A stretch of 64,000 bases of DNA, from contig NZ_CP087203.1 in the NCBI RefSeq assembly GCF_026016325.1, positions 2,790,001 through 2,854,000 of the forward strand. Direction: 5' to 3'. The DNA comes from Pseudomonas sp. B21-056. GTDB taxonomy: Bacteria > Pseudomonadota > Gammaproteobacteria > Pseudomonadales > Pseudomonadaceae. The notes beneath the pieces are model-generated. The model worked only from the letters and a program-made list of their open reading frames with translations. It was not told the DNA's origin and searched no databases. Of this stretch, positions 19,344 through 28,800 are shown piece after piece; the stretch's first letter is position 1, and every line of letters begins with the position of its first letter. The position numbers were made by a program, and so were the translations under genes.

Positions 19344-21404
19344 TTGAATTTCAAAAAGAATACAATTGCGTTGGCTGTGGGGTCGGCATTGGGCCTGAGC
19401 AACTGCGCATGGGCGGCTGAAGAATCCACTGCCGTGGAGATCGCTCCGATCACTGTGACGGGTGAGAAAATCAACCGTACATTGGAGCAGACTCAGTCCA
19501 GTGTGGTGGTGGTCACCGAAGAGAAGCTGCGCGAGCATAGCGACAAGAACCTGGTGGATCTGTTTGCTCGTACACCGGGTGTCTATGGCCAGGCCGATAA
19601 TGAAACCTGGGGTATTCGTGGTGTGCCGGTGGCGGGTTTTGATGACCAAGGGCCGGGAGCCATCAATGGCGCTGTATCGGTGTTTATTGACGGTGCCGTG
19701 CAGCCGACCCGTGCGCTGACCTTAAGCCCTGTCCCGCTTTGGGATGCGGAGCAGGTCGAAGTCTTCCTGGGGCCGCAGTCCACGACACAGGGCCGCAACT
19801 CTTTGGCCGGTGCGGTCGTTATCCAGACCAAGAATCCAACCTTCGAACCGAGCTTCTCGGCGCAAACCAATGTGGGGAACTATGGTGAGCACGGGGCGGC
19901 CGTCGCAGGTGGCGGAGCCATCGTCGATGACAAGATCGCTGGTCGTATTGCCGTGGATACTTCCGACGGTGACGGCTACATCCGCAACATCGCGCTCGAT
20001 AAAGATGCCAACCCGCACCGCACCAGCAACGCCCGCGGCAAATTGCTGATTTTGCCCAATGACGATACGGACGTTTTGCTGACCTACGCCCATAGCGAAC
20101 ACCGCCAGGGTGACCGCTCGACGATGCGCGGCACCGATGGCAAGCCCAGCTATTACGACATCTCGTCCAATACCGAGGCCTTCGATAATCTCAAGCAGGA
20201 CACCCTCAGCGCCAAGGTGGATTACCGCCTGAACGATGCCTGGTCGCTGACGAGCATGACCGCCAATACCAGCTCGGATTACAGTAACCGTCTGGACTTG
20301 GATCAGACCGCACTCGGTAATGACGTCGTTCTGCGTAAGCACGAGGGTAACCTGTTCAGTCAGGAGCTGCGTCTGAATTACGCCTCGGACACGCTGAAGA
20401 GTTTCATTGGTGCCTACTATGGCCACAACACCAACCGCTTCCACGATCGGTTGTTCTTCGATGAAGTGCTGTCTCGTACCTCCAAAGGCGAAACCAAGAT
20501 TGAAAACAAGGCGGTGTTCGGTGAAGTCAACTGGACGTTCGCGCCGCGCTGGACGTTGATCACCGGCCTGCGTTATGACCACGAGACCAACGACACTGAT
20601 ATTGACCAGGATGGTTCCTTCGCTCCGGCGACAATCAATAAGTCATTTGATGCCGTGCTGCCGAAACTCGGCATCGACTACGAGCTGGCAACGGACCAAT
20701 ACCTCGGTTTCATGGTGCAAAAAGGCTATCGCGGTGGTGGCGTCAACCTGCGCTCCGGTAGTGGTCACCAAGCCTACGACCCGGAATACACCACCAACTA
20801 CGAGCTGTCCTATCGCGGCTCGTTCTTCGACAAAACCCTGCGTACGCGCGCCAACCTCTACTACACCGACTGGAAAGACCAGCAAGTGAGGGTACAGCAG
20901 AACGCAAACGCTCCCCTTGATATCTTCAACGCCGGTCGCAGCGACATCAAGGGCCTGGAGGTCTTTGTCGAAAAGGATGTCACCGAACAGCTGACGCTGA
21001 ACATGGGTGGGTCCATCACCGATGGCAAGTACAAAGACTTCGTCACCGGCACTGGTCAGGACATGAGCGGCGAATCGTTCCTGGCTTCGCCCAAGTACAA
21101 GATGTCGGTGGGCGGTGTCTATCACTATGACGACCGCCTGATGTTCGGCACCGATGTTATCTATCAGAGTTCCGCGCCTTCGGAGTACGAGTTCACCAAC
21201 AACAAGGTCACCGGCGAGCGTCGGAGCGACAACTATGTGCTGGTGAATTTCAACACTGAGTACAAGGTCACCAAAAACGTCGCGGTGTCGGCCTACGTGA
21301 AAAACGCGTTCGACAAGGAATATGTCACCAACAACAGCAGTGACGACGTCATCGACGTCGGCGCACCGCGCACGTTGGGCATGATCCTGCGCTACGACAT
21401 GTAA
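19344..21404 (+). CDS. TonB-dependent siderophore receptor
   Basis: I prefer TTG 19344 (NFKKNTIALAV) because AGGGG lies 8 nt before it; GTG 19335 is in frame and possible. About 686 residues. A signal peptide ends near CAWAAEE, followed by a TonB-box-like PITVTG, a plug domain (VVTEEKLREH, LFARTPGVYG, GRNSLAGAVVIQT) and a long beta-barrel ending in GAPRTLGMILRYDM. There is no extra N-terminal signalling domain, so it is a plain transporter rather than a cell-surface sensor. It is divergent from the NRPS operon and is presumably the outer-membrane uptake protein for the ferric lipopeptide made by that operon. The final residue is Met rather than the usual aromatic residue of outer-membrane barrels. 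Confidence 0.93.
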   Translation: MNFKKNTIALAVGSALGLSNCAWAAEESTAVEIAPITVTGEKINRTLEQTQSSVVVVTEEKLREHSDKNLVDLFARTPGVYGQADNETWGIRGVPVAGFDDQGPGAINGAVSVFIDGAVQPTRALTLSPVPLWDAEQVEVFLGPQSTTQGRNSLAGAVVIQTKNPTFEPSFSAQTNVGNYGEHGAAVAGGGAIVDDKIAGRIAVDTSDGDGYIRNIALDKDANPHRTSNARGKLLILPNDDTDVLLTYAHSEHRQGDRSTMRGTDGKPSYYDISSNTEAFDNLKQDTLSAKVDYRLNDAWSLTSMTANTSSDYSNRLDLDQTALGNDVVLRKHEGNLFSQELRLNYASDTLKSFIGAYYGHNTNRFHDRLFFDEVLSRTSKGETKIENKAVFGEVNWTFAPRWTLITGLRYDHETNDTDIDQDGSFAPATINKSFDAVLPKLGIDYELATDQYLGFMVQKGYRGGGVNLRSGSGHQAYDPEYTTNYELSYRGSFFDKTLRTRANLYYTDWKDQQVRVQQNANAPLDIFNAGRSDIKGLEVFVEKDVTEQLTLNMGGSITDGKYKDFVTGTGQDMSGESFLASPKYKMSVGGVYHYDDRLMFGTDVIYQSSAPSEYEFTNNKVTGERRSDNYVLVNFNTEYKVTKNVAVSAYVKNAFDKEYVTNNSSDDVIDVGAPRTLGMILRYDM

Positions 21405-21410
21405 GCCCAG

Positions 21411-21447
21411 GGGCGCGGGAAGGCAATCTTCCCGCGCCCTTTTTTTT
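21411..21447 (+). terminator. Rho-independent terminator after the receptor gene
   Basis: A perfect 12-bp stem (GGGCGCGGGAAG / CTTCCCGCGCCC) with a 5-nt loop is followed by eight T residues, starting 6 bp after the receptor stop codon. Confidence 0.95.
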
Positions 21448-21514
21448 GCAGCGTCACGGGTATTCGTTTTCAGGCTGTTGTTCCCTTCCAAACCCAGCCT
21501 CCATGGAGGAAATC

Positions 21515-22936
21515 ATGAACGCTTTTTCAAATGCCACAACCGGTGGCGCGCCACAGCTACGCCTGTTGCATACCGGCCTGTCGAACCCTTACTGCCTGGA
21601 TCCGACGCCGCTGCTGGAGCGTCAGCAACAGCAGGAGTCCAACGCTCGCAGCTATCCGCGACGCATTCCCCTGGTGCTTGAACGGGCCCATGGCATTTAT
21701 GTGCAGGACAGCCGCGGGCAAGTGTTCGTCGACTGCCTGGCGGGCGCCGGGACCCTGGCCCTGGGTCACAACCACCCGGTGATCGTCGAAGCCATTACCC
21801 AAGTCATGGCGGCCGGCGTGCCCATGCACACCCTCGACCTCATGACCCCGGTCAAGGACGCCTTCGTACAAGAGATCTTCGCCTGCCTGCCCAGCGAATT
21901 CGCGCGTAACGCCCGCATCCAGTTCTGCGGCCCAAGCGGCGCCGATGCGGTCGAAGCCGCGCTCAAACTCACCCGCACCGCCACCGGCCGCCACTCGGTG
22001 CTGGCGTTCGAAGGTGCTTATCACGGGATGACCCTGGGCACGCTGGCCATCAGCGGCAACCTGTCACCGAAAAATGCCCTCGGTGCGTTGACGCCAGGGG
22101 TGCAACGCCTGCCGTATCCCCATGATTTCCGTTGCCCGTTCGGGGTGGCCGGAGAGCAGGGCGTGACATTGAACGTGCGCTACCTTGAGCATCTGCTCAA
22201 TGACCCGGAAAGCGGCGTGACCGCCCCGGCGGCCATGATTCTCGAGCCGATCCAGGGCGAGGGCGGGGTGATCGCCGCGCCGGACCGCTGGCTCCAGGAA
22301 TTGCGCCGATTGACCCAGGCCCACGGCATTCCCCTGATCGTCGACGAGATCCAGTGCGGCATCGCCCGCAGTGGGCGGATGTTCGGCTTCGAGCAGTCGG
22401 GTATCACCCCGGATGTCATCACCCTGTCCAAGGCCATCGGCGGTGGGTTGCCGCTGGCGGTGATGGTCTACAACGATTCACTGGACACCTGGCAACCGGG
22501 CGCCCACGCCGGCACGTTCCGCGGCAACCAACTGGCCATGGCGGCCGGCACCGCAACCTTGCGCTTCATTCGCGATGAAGGTCTGGTCAAGCACGCCGAA
22601 ACGGTGGGCGCTCATCTGCGCAAACAACTGCAGGCGCTGCAGAACGAGTTCGCCTGGATCGGCGATGTACGCGGTCGCGGCCTGATGCTGGGCATGGAAA
22701 TCGTCGACCCACAGGGCACCCTCGACGTGCAGGGGCATGCACCGGCGGATACCACCCGGGCCAAGGCTTTCCAGCAGGCCTGCCTGAAGCATGGCTTGAT
22801 CGTCGAGCTGGGCGGGCGCCACGGTGCGACTGTGCGCTTCCTGCCACCGCTGATCATCACCGAACAGGAAATCGATTTCGTTGCGCAGATCCTGTTCCAA
22901 GCGGCTAGCACGATCAACGAGCGCCTCGTTCGTTAA
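21515..22936 (+). CDS. Diaminobutyrate-2-oxoglutarate aminotransferase (PvdH-like, class III)
   Basis: ATG 21515 with GGAGGA directly upstream; 473 residues. PLP-dependent class III fold: GAGTLALGHNHP, CGPSGADAVEAALKLTR, an EGAYHGMT segment, IVDEIQCG with the PLP-contacting Asp, and SKAIGGG with the Schiff-base lysine at 306. Family members convert aspartate semialdehyde plus glutamate to L-2,4-diaminobutyrate. It sits between the receptor and a Fur-like gene and supplies the Dab that the first adenylation domain of the giant NRPS is predicted to use. No Dab decarboxylase neighbours it, which supports use of Dab itself and not diaminopropane. Other class III aminotransferases (ornithine or GABA type) are possible but fit the context less well. 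Confidence 0.92.
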   Translation: MNAFSNATTGGAPQLRLLHTGLSNPYCLDPTPLLERQQQQESNARSYPRRIPLVLERAHGIYVQDSRGQVFVDCLAGAGTLALGHNHPVIVEAITQVMAAGVPMHTLDLMTPVKDAFVQEIFACLPSEFARNARIQFCGPSGADAVEAALKLTRTATGRHSVLAFEGAYHGMTLGTLAISGNLSPKNALGALTPGVQRLPYPHDFRCPFGVAGEQGVTLNVRYLEHLLNDPESGVTAPAAMILEPIQGEGGVIAAPDRWLQELRRLTQAHGIPLIVDEIQCGIARSGRMFGFEQSGITPDVITLSKAIGGGLPLAVMVYNDSLDTWQPGAHAGTFRGNQLAMAAGTATLRFIRDEGLVKHAETVGAHLRKQLQALQNEFAWIGDVRGRGLMLGMEIVDPQGTLDVQGHAPADTTRAKAFQQACLKHGLIVELGGRHGATVRFLPPLIITEQEIDFVAQILFQAASTINERLVR

Positions 22937-22949
22937 AGGACCCTATGCG

Positions 22950-22986
22950 CCCAGGGCTTGCCGATAAGAACGGCAAGCCTGCTGGG
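22950..22986 (+). terminator. Hairpin after the aminotransferase gene
   Basis: A 9-bp stem GGCTTGCCG/CGGCAAGCC with a 7-nt loop, extended by an outer CCCAG/CTGGG pairing, 13 bp after the stop. There is no T-run, so it may be an mRNA-stabilising or weak terminating hairpin. Confidence 0.5.
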
Positions 22987-23029
22987 TGAATAGAGGGGAT
23001 ACCCGTACATTCTGAAAAGGACTATTCGC

Positions 23030-23398
23030 ATGTACAGACATTCAGCATCGGCATCGTCCATGACGCCAACGCAAGGCGAGACGACCGCCACTCCACACCC
23101 GCTCGAAGGCGACCGTCACAGCATCCGTGAGTTGCTGCGACATTACGGGCTGCGCACCAGCCTGATCCGCTTCAAGGTCATCGATGCGCTGCTCGTTGCC
23201 GCCAGGGATGGGCGCTCCATCAACGTGCGCGGGGTGCACCGCTACCTGGGGCTGTTTGCTGGCGAGTTGTCGCTCGTCAGTGTGCGTGAGGTGCTCAGGC
23301 GGCTGTGTGACGAGGGCGTCATCTTTTTTCAAGCCGACAAGAGCTACCGCTTTACCAAGGAGGCCAGCGCAATACTGAGACAGTACGCGGGGGGCTGA
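23030..23398 (+). CDS. Small Fur-like winged-helix protein (PA2384-like iron-response regulator)
   Basis: ATG 23030 with AAAAGGA upstream; 122 residues. After a disordered ~30-residue start, the segment RELLRHYGLRTSLIRFKVIDAL ... VHRYLGLFAGELSLVSVREVLRRLCDEGVIFFQADKSYRF resembles the DNA-binding winged helix of Fur-family proteins. The protein ends there, so the dimerisation and metal-binding half is missing. Similar short Fur-domain proteins exist in Pseudomonas, such as PA2384, reported to influence pyoverdine and iron-starvation genes. Its place as last gene of the receptor unit suggests local iron-linked control of this siderophore. DNA binding without a dimerisation domain is uncertain. 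Confidence 0.7.
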   Translation: MYRHSASASSMTPTQGETTATPHPLEGDRHSIRELLRHYGLRTSLIRFKVIDALLVAARDGRSINVRGVHRYLGLFAGELSLVSVREVLRRLCDEGVIFFQADKSYRFTKEASAILRQYAGG

Positions 23399-23445
23399 GT
23401 CAGGGGCTGTGGTGTGGTCTGTCGTTGGACAGATGAAGTATCGAA

Positions 23446-23817
23446 TCAGTCAGGCGACACTATCCGATCGACAATTCCATGCAGGGTCCTTTCCAGCTCC
23501 TGATTCTCCAGCATTGTCTCCGCAACTTTTTTCGATATGGTGCCGAATTCGGGATGCTCCAGAATGGTTTCGCCAAACTCCCAGCGCAATATCTCTTGCA
23601 CCGTTATCACTGTTGCCGCTTCATGAAAGTCTTGGGTGTTTCTATTGAGGTCCTGAAGACGGTTCTGCAGTCGTATACGCAGTGCTTCAAGGTCTTTTGC
23701 GCCTTTTCCGGTTTTCACTGCGGTTGTACTGTTTGCAGTGCTCGATGTCACCCGGTCCTTGGGTTTGGCTAGCGCAGCGAGAACCTGGGACAGGCGAGTC
23801 TGATCGATTCGGCTCAT
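23446..23817 (-). CDS. Unrecognised 123-residue protein, last gene of the accessory operon beside the Rhs-like toxin
   Basis: ATG 23817 overlaps the stop of the upstream TPR gene (TGATG), implying translational coupling. No signal peptide or membrane segment. The N-terminal ~45 residues are low-complexity (Ser/Thr/Lys); residues ~40-123 are predicted helical with many charged residues (RLQNRLQDLNRNTQDF, AETMLENQELERTLHGIVDR). I do not recognise the family. Its coupling to two TPR genes divergent from a giant YD-repeat toxin suggests a role as chaperone, adaptor or secretion factor for that toxin, but this is inference from context only. Confidence 0.8.
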   Translation of the reverse strand: MSRIDQTRLSQVLAALAKPKDRVTSSTANSTTAVKTGKGAKDLEALRIRLQNRLQDLNRNTQDFHEAATVITVQEILRWEFGETILEHPEFGTISKKVAETMLENQELERTLHGIVDRIVSPD

Positions 23818-24359
23818 CAGGAAGTCTCGAGGGTGTCGCGATAAGCGCCAAGGAAAACGGCGGGCTCGGCTATATTGGCGCTTGGGGCAGATGGAACGTC
23901 TGAAAGGCTTGCCAGTACCCGCTGCATATCAGCCTTCAATGCCGGGTTGGAGCAATCTGGCAGGCCTTGTGTCAATCGGGCAATTGCCCCTTGGGTGTTT
24001 TCGTCGAGCAACTCCAGGTACGCCCCGGAGAACTCTCGCAAGCTTGAGTCTTTCGAGGTCGCCTGGAGCGAGTTGAATGCCTTCCGAGCCTCATCGGTTT
24101 TTGATAACTGAAGACTCAGCAATCCAAATTGGAACCGTGCGATGTCCATTCCGGGATCGAACTCCAGTGCCTCGATCATTTCCGCGTGTGCACGTTCCAG
24201 CAGGCCCAGCTCCGCGTGTTCGGCGGCACGAAAATAATGCACGGCCGCATTTTTCGGTTCCAGCTCAAGTGCTGTGTTCAGATAGTTCAGTGCCGCGTGG
24301 TGGTCACCGTTTTGACTGGCATTGATAGCCAGGTGCAGGTATTCCGATGCGTCCAGCAT
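23817..24359 (-). CDS. TPR-repeat protein, short, accessory operon of the Rhs-like toxin
   Basis: ATG 24359 (MLDASEYL) has GGGGA 7-8 nt upstream and is preferred; ATG 24374 in the same frame gives five more residues. About 180 residues. Tetratricopeptide-like helical pairs are visible (AALNYLNTALELEPKNAAVHY, AHAEMIEALEFDPGMDIAR, ARKAFNSL). TPR proteins are protein-interaction scaffolds, and in secretion systems they often act as chaperones of large exported proteins. Coupled to the downstream 123-residue gene and 25 bp after a larger TPR gene. Confidence 0.83.
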   Translation of the reverse strand: MLDASEYLHLAINASQNGDHHAALNYLNTALELEPKNAAVHYFRAAEHAELGLLERAHAEMIEALEFDPGMDIARFQFGLLSLQLSKTDEARKAFNSLQATSKDSSLREFSGAYLELLDENTQGAIARLTQGLPDCSNPALKADMQRVLASLSDVPSAPSANIAEPAVFLGAYRDTLETS

Positions 24360-24384
24360 GTTGAGTTTCCCCATAAACGATGAC

Positions 24385-25569
24385 TTAGTGTTGGTCCGGA
24401 TGACGATCTGGCACTTTGTTCTGGTGGGTTTTCAGCCAGTTTTCCATCAGGACCCGGCCGGTGTCGCTGCTGTCAGGCCTGGTCCGATCAAGTACTTGAT
24501 CGAGCAACTGGGCGGCTTTTTCGGGTTGGCCTGCCTCCTGAAGTAGAAGTGCTTCGGCATACCGGGCTGACAAACCGTCGGATTTTAACTTGAGGGCGCG
24601 GCGTATGCCTTTTTGGGCGCGCTCTTTCTGTCCGTCCATGATGTCGACGATCGCCAGCCCCCCATGGGTTTCGCCAAAGGTCCGGTCCAGCGCATAAGAG
24701 CGTTCGAGCGCCTGGCGAGCTTGAGTGCTGTCCTTGCGCAGGATGTAGATCCAGGCCAGCAGGTGCCAGGTACCAATATGGTCCGGCATGAACTGGACGG
24801 CTGTTTTGAGGTGTTCTTCAGCCTTGTCGAACTCCAGCTCGTTGAACTCCAGTCGTGCCAGCCCGGACCATGCCCGGCCGCATTCCGGGTGCGCGCTGAC
24901 CGTGTGAAGCCAGGCGTTGCGTGAGGCGACGATGTTGTTTTGCTCGAAGTGGACCGAGGCGCAGGCAATGAGCGCGTCGAGTTGGTCGGGATCCTCCGCC
25001 AGTGTCTCGTGTGCGGTGATCAATGCCGGGGAGTAGTCGTCGTTCTCGTATTGCAGCAGTGCAAGCAGGCCCCGTATGTCGGTGTTTTCCGGTTCTTGCT
25101 GTAGAGCCCGGACAGCCAGTACTTCGGCTTCTTCGGTTTCTTCCAGTTGATGCAAGGCCCGTGCATGCATCACCAGAAGATGAGCAGGGGCTTGCGGGTC
25201 GTTGCTCAGGCGTGAAAGCAATGCGTGGGTCGATGCATAGTCGCCACTGTAGAAATGGCCGAAAGCCGTATTGAAAAGAACGGCCGGGTGCTCGATTCCA
25301 CCTTCGATGGCCTTGTCACCGAAGGCTCCCGCCGCTGTATATTGCCCGGCTTGTAGTGACGCATGAGCCGCCAGTGCACAAATGTTGGGGGCTTCGATCC
25401 CTTGGGCTTTTATATGGTCGATCAGCTGTTGCCCGTGAACGATGTCACCCAGATCAACGGCCAATGACAGGGCATCAACCAAAAGCGCCAGGTTGGTGGG
25501 GTCATGCTCCAGAAAAGTCAGCAGACGCTCCAGGCGATTGTGTTCAGCGGACGTATGGTCGATGGCCAT
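24385..25569 (-). CDS. TPR-repeat protein, 394 residues, first gene of the accessory operon
   Basis: ATG 25569. Soluble, acidic, and made almost wholly of tetratricopeptide-like repeats (for example EAEVLAVRALQQEPENTDIR, GRAWSGLARLEFNELEFDKA, IGTWHLLAWIYILRKDSTQA, ALLLQEAGQPEKAAQLLDQV). No signal peptide. It is divergent from the giant YD-repeat gene with 249 bp between start codons, and the second toxin copy has no corresponding set, so one accessory operon may serve both toxins. The function is unknown; a cytoplasmic chaperone or assembly factor for a multi-thousand-residue exported protein is plausible. Confidence 0.85.
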   Translation of the reverse strand: MAIDHTSAEHNRLERLLTFLEHDPTNLALLVDALSLAVDLGDIVHGQQLIDHIKAQGIEAPNICALAAHASLQAGQYTAAGAFGDKAIEGGIEHPAVLFNTAFGHFYSGDYASTHALLSRLSNDPQAPAHLLVMHARALHQLEETEEAEVLAVRALQQEPENTDIRGLLALLQYENDDYSPALITAHETLAEDPDQLDALIACASVHFEQNNIVASRNAWLHTVSAHPECGRAWSGLARLEFNELEFDKAEEHLKTAVQFMPDHIGTWHLLAWIYILRKDSTQARQALERSYALDRTFGETHGGLAIVDIMDGQKERAQKGIRRALKLKSDGLSARYAEALLLQEAGQPEKAAQLLDQVLDRTRPDSSDTGRVLMENWLKTHQNKVPDRHPDQH

Positions 25570-25700
25570 TGAATGGGTTCTTTATGGGCGGTCGGAAAGG
25601 AAAGAAGCTGTTCTGTCGGGCGATTATTGCCTTGATAACAGCCTGCTGTCATGCGTTGGGCACTGATTTAAACGCCTCATAAAATATTTTCCTTTCCCCC

Positions 25701-25727
25701 TAAACTTTTCCTGAAATCCCGGCATAA
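25701..25727 (+). promoter_or_regulatory. Sigma-28-like promoter motif upstream of the first Rhs-like gene
   Basis: TAAACTTT, an 11-nt spacer, then CGGCATAA. The flagellar sigma factor consensus is TAAAGTTT-N11-GCCGATAA, so the upstream box matches 7 of 8, the spacer is exact and the downstream box keeps ATAA. The same arrangement is conserved in the second copy despite changes nearby. Predicted leader about 85 nt. Only a candidate. Confidence 0.3.
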
Positions 25728-25818
25728 GCACTGTCAGTAGCGCTGCTTGGCCGTTTGGTCGGCAGCCATTTTTTTGAGCCGCTCGGTCGGCTTGGCTTCG
25801 TCGGGGGAGTTTAGGGAT

Positions 25819-28800
25819 ATGGTTGCCATCGTTGCCGGTAATGGACTAGGGCTGTTCAACACGTCGTTGAATTCGCTGGGAGGCAGCGGCGTGGGTGGCC
25901 AGGGTAACCTGGGGCAGGCCGGCGGCCAGGCGCTGGTCAATGTCAGCAATGGCAACCTCGTGCTGCGCTTCACCGACGAACAGTTGTCCGGCCTGGGCCA
26001 GGATCTGCTGCAGACCCGTACCTACAACACCCAAGGCGGCTTGAACGATGGCGATGCCGACGGCTGGCGTTGGGATGGCGAGCGCAACCTGGTCCTGACC
26101 GGCACTGTGAACACGGTCGGTAGCCAAGTGACGCGGACGACGGGCGATGGTCACCAGACGGTCTATCAATGGAACGGCAGCCGCTATCAATCGACCGAAG
26201 GTGATGGCGCTCATGACACGGTGGTTTGGGATGCGGGTGCCGCCCAGATGGTCTGGACCGACGGCTCGCGACGCATCGTCGAACGCTACGACAGCAATGG
26301 ACGGTTGCTGTCGACCACTGATGCCATCGGGACTCAGATCAGTTACGGCTACGATGCCAATGGGCGTTTGAGCAGCGTCGAGGACAGTTCCGGTCAGGCC
26401 TTGGTGCTGAATTACAATGCGGCCGGCAAGCTGGAGCGCGTCGATACCCGCAGCGTCGCAGGTGGAGCGCTGACCCAGCAGGTTTACTACGGCTATGACG
26501 CCCAGGGCCGGCTGATCAATGTCAGCACGGACCTGAGTCCAGAAGACAACAGCATTGCCGATGGTAACGTCTATCGCACCGACTACACCTATGACGGGAC
26601 CAGTTTCCGTATCGCCAGTGTTGAGCAGAGTGACGGCACCTCGGCCAGTTTCACCTATCAGTTGCTGGACGGCGAGTACCGGGTCCAGACGGTGACCGAT
26701 GGCTCTGGTACCACCACGTTCAGTTTCGACCTCGCGAATAACCGTACGGATGTGCTCAATGGCCTGGGCCAGCAGTGGAGTTACTTCTACGATGCCGATG
26801 ACCGTCTGATCGAGGTGCAAACCCCAGCGGTCAATGGTCAGCGGCTGTCCACGCGCTACGCCTATGATTTGGATGGCAACGTGATCAGCGTCACCGATGG
26901 GCGCGGTAACACCATCACCTATCAGTACGATGCGAACGGTAATGTGCTGTTGGAGCGCGATGCGACGGGTACCACCGTTGCGCGGAACTACAGCGCCGAT
27001 AATCAACTGCTCAATGAAATTCGTTACAGCTCGACTGAACCATCAACCGGTACTGCCCAGGTCACTCGGCTAGCCTACGACAGTGATAGCCGGGTGCGCT
27101 TCATGGTCGACGGTCGTGGGCAGGTCACGGAGTACCGCTATAACGCCGCCGGACTCAAAATCCAGGAAATCAGCTACGGGGATGCGTTGTTCGCGCTGAC
27201 CGGGCTGGCTCCCGAGGCGGAGCTGACAGAAGCGCAGTTGATGGCCTGGGCAGATGCACGAGACAAAACCCGTTCGACCCTGACCGAACTGAGTTATGAC
27301 TATCGCGGCAACCTGAGCCGCAAGGTCACCTACGGTGCAGTCAATGCAGCTGGCGTTGGGACGCAGGAGAGCAGTACCAGCGTCACCGAGTATATCTACA
27401 GCCAACACGGCCAACTCTTGCAGACGCTCGTAGCACGAGGGATGGACCGTAGCCAGAAAACCATCCTGAGTTCGATCGTTTACGACGGCCTGGGCCGCGT
27501 GATCAGCCAGACCGACTCGGCCGGCACTCGCACGACGGCTTACAACGGCACCAACCGTACGGTGGCGGTTACCAACGGTTCCGGCATGACCCTTACGCAA
27601 ACCTACGACAGCAAGGGCCAACTACTCAGCCTGACGCAAACCGCCGCAGGCCAAACACCGCGTTCCACTTCATATGTCTACGACGCCGCTGGTCGGCAGG
27701 TCATGGCCCAGGATGCGACCGGCGCGCGCAGCTATACGTTCTATGACGAGGCCGGGCGAGTCAGTGCCCTGGTCGATGGTGTCGGGGCGGTAATCGAGTA
27801 CAGCTACAACGCGGCTGGACAGCGCGTCCAGGAAAAACGCTACGCGACCCTGGTCGACACCTCGACCTGGTACAACGGAACCCCCGTCGTCGGCGACTTG
27901 AATCCGGTCACTAATTCCGCTGATCGCCTGACGACCTTCTCTTATGACAATGCGGGCCGATTGAGTACCCGCACGGATGCCATCGGCACACTGACCACCT
28001 TCACTTACGACGGTCAAGGACGGCTGATCCAGCAGCAGACCGGCGACCGCACAACACGATTTTTCTACGACGCCAGCGGACACCAGAGCGGTCAATTGGA
28101 TGCCGAAGGTTACCTGCGCGAAAACCGCTACGACACCACCGGTCGGCTGATCCAAAGCATCCGCTACGCCAGCCAGACCTTGGCCGCCAATCGGGCCAGC
28201 GGCACCCTCGATCAGTTGCGCCAGCCCTCCGTTGATGACCTGTCGAGCTGGTATTTCTACGACACGGCCGGTCGGCAAATCGGCAGCGTCGATGAAAAAC
28301 AATTCGTCACCGAAGCGGTGTACGACGAAGCGGGCAATACTCAACAAACGACTCGTTATGGCACGGCCTATACCGCTGCGATTTTTGACACGACGGCATT
28401 TGTCACCATCAAGAACACCGTGGCGACGGGGACGGCCCAAACAACGACCACGATTTTTGACGAACAGGGACGGGTAGCCCAACGTGTCGCCACCGATGGC
28501 ACGATCACCGCGTATGAATACGACTCGGCCGGTCGCCTGGTGCGCGAAACCCAGGCTCAGGGCACGACCGACGAACGCAGCGTCCGCACCCGCTATGATG
28601 CCTTTGGACAAACCATCGGCAAGCTGCTGGGTGAAGCGTCGGCGCGCATCACCACAGGCATGAGCGACACAGAAGTCGCGGCGATTTATGCGCAGTACGG
28701 CCTGACTTACCAATATGACGCTGTCGGAAGAGTGGCCAGTGCCAGCGACGCGCTGGGCAATCGGACCCTGTCCTACTATGACGCGGCAGGGCGCCTGACC

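Noticed and set aside
25747..25818. Upstream extension of both giant toxin frames by 24 codons
   Set aside because: The ribosome site and family-like start are at MVAIVAGNG. The extension reads leader sequence and differs between copies in a non-coding way.
25734..25973. A 79-codon minus-strand frame at the start of both giant genes (also 39822-40061)
   Set aside because: Its conservation in both copies follows from the duplication of the leader and first codons. Low-complexity Pro/Leu-rich sequence.
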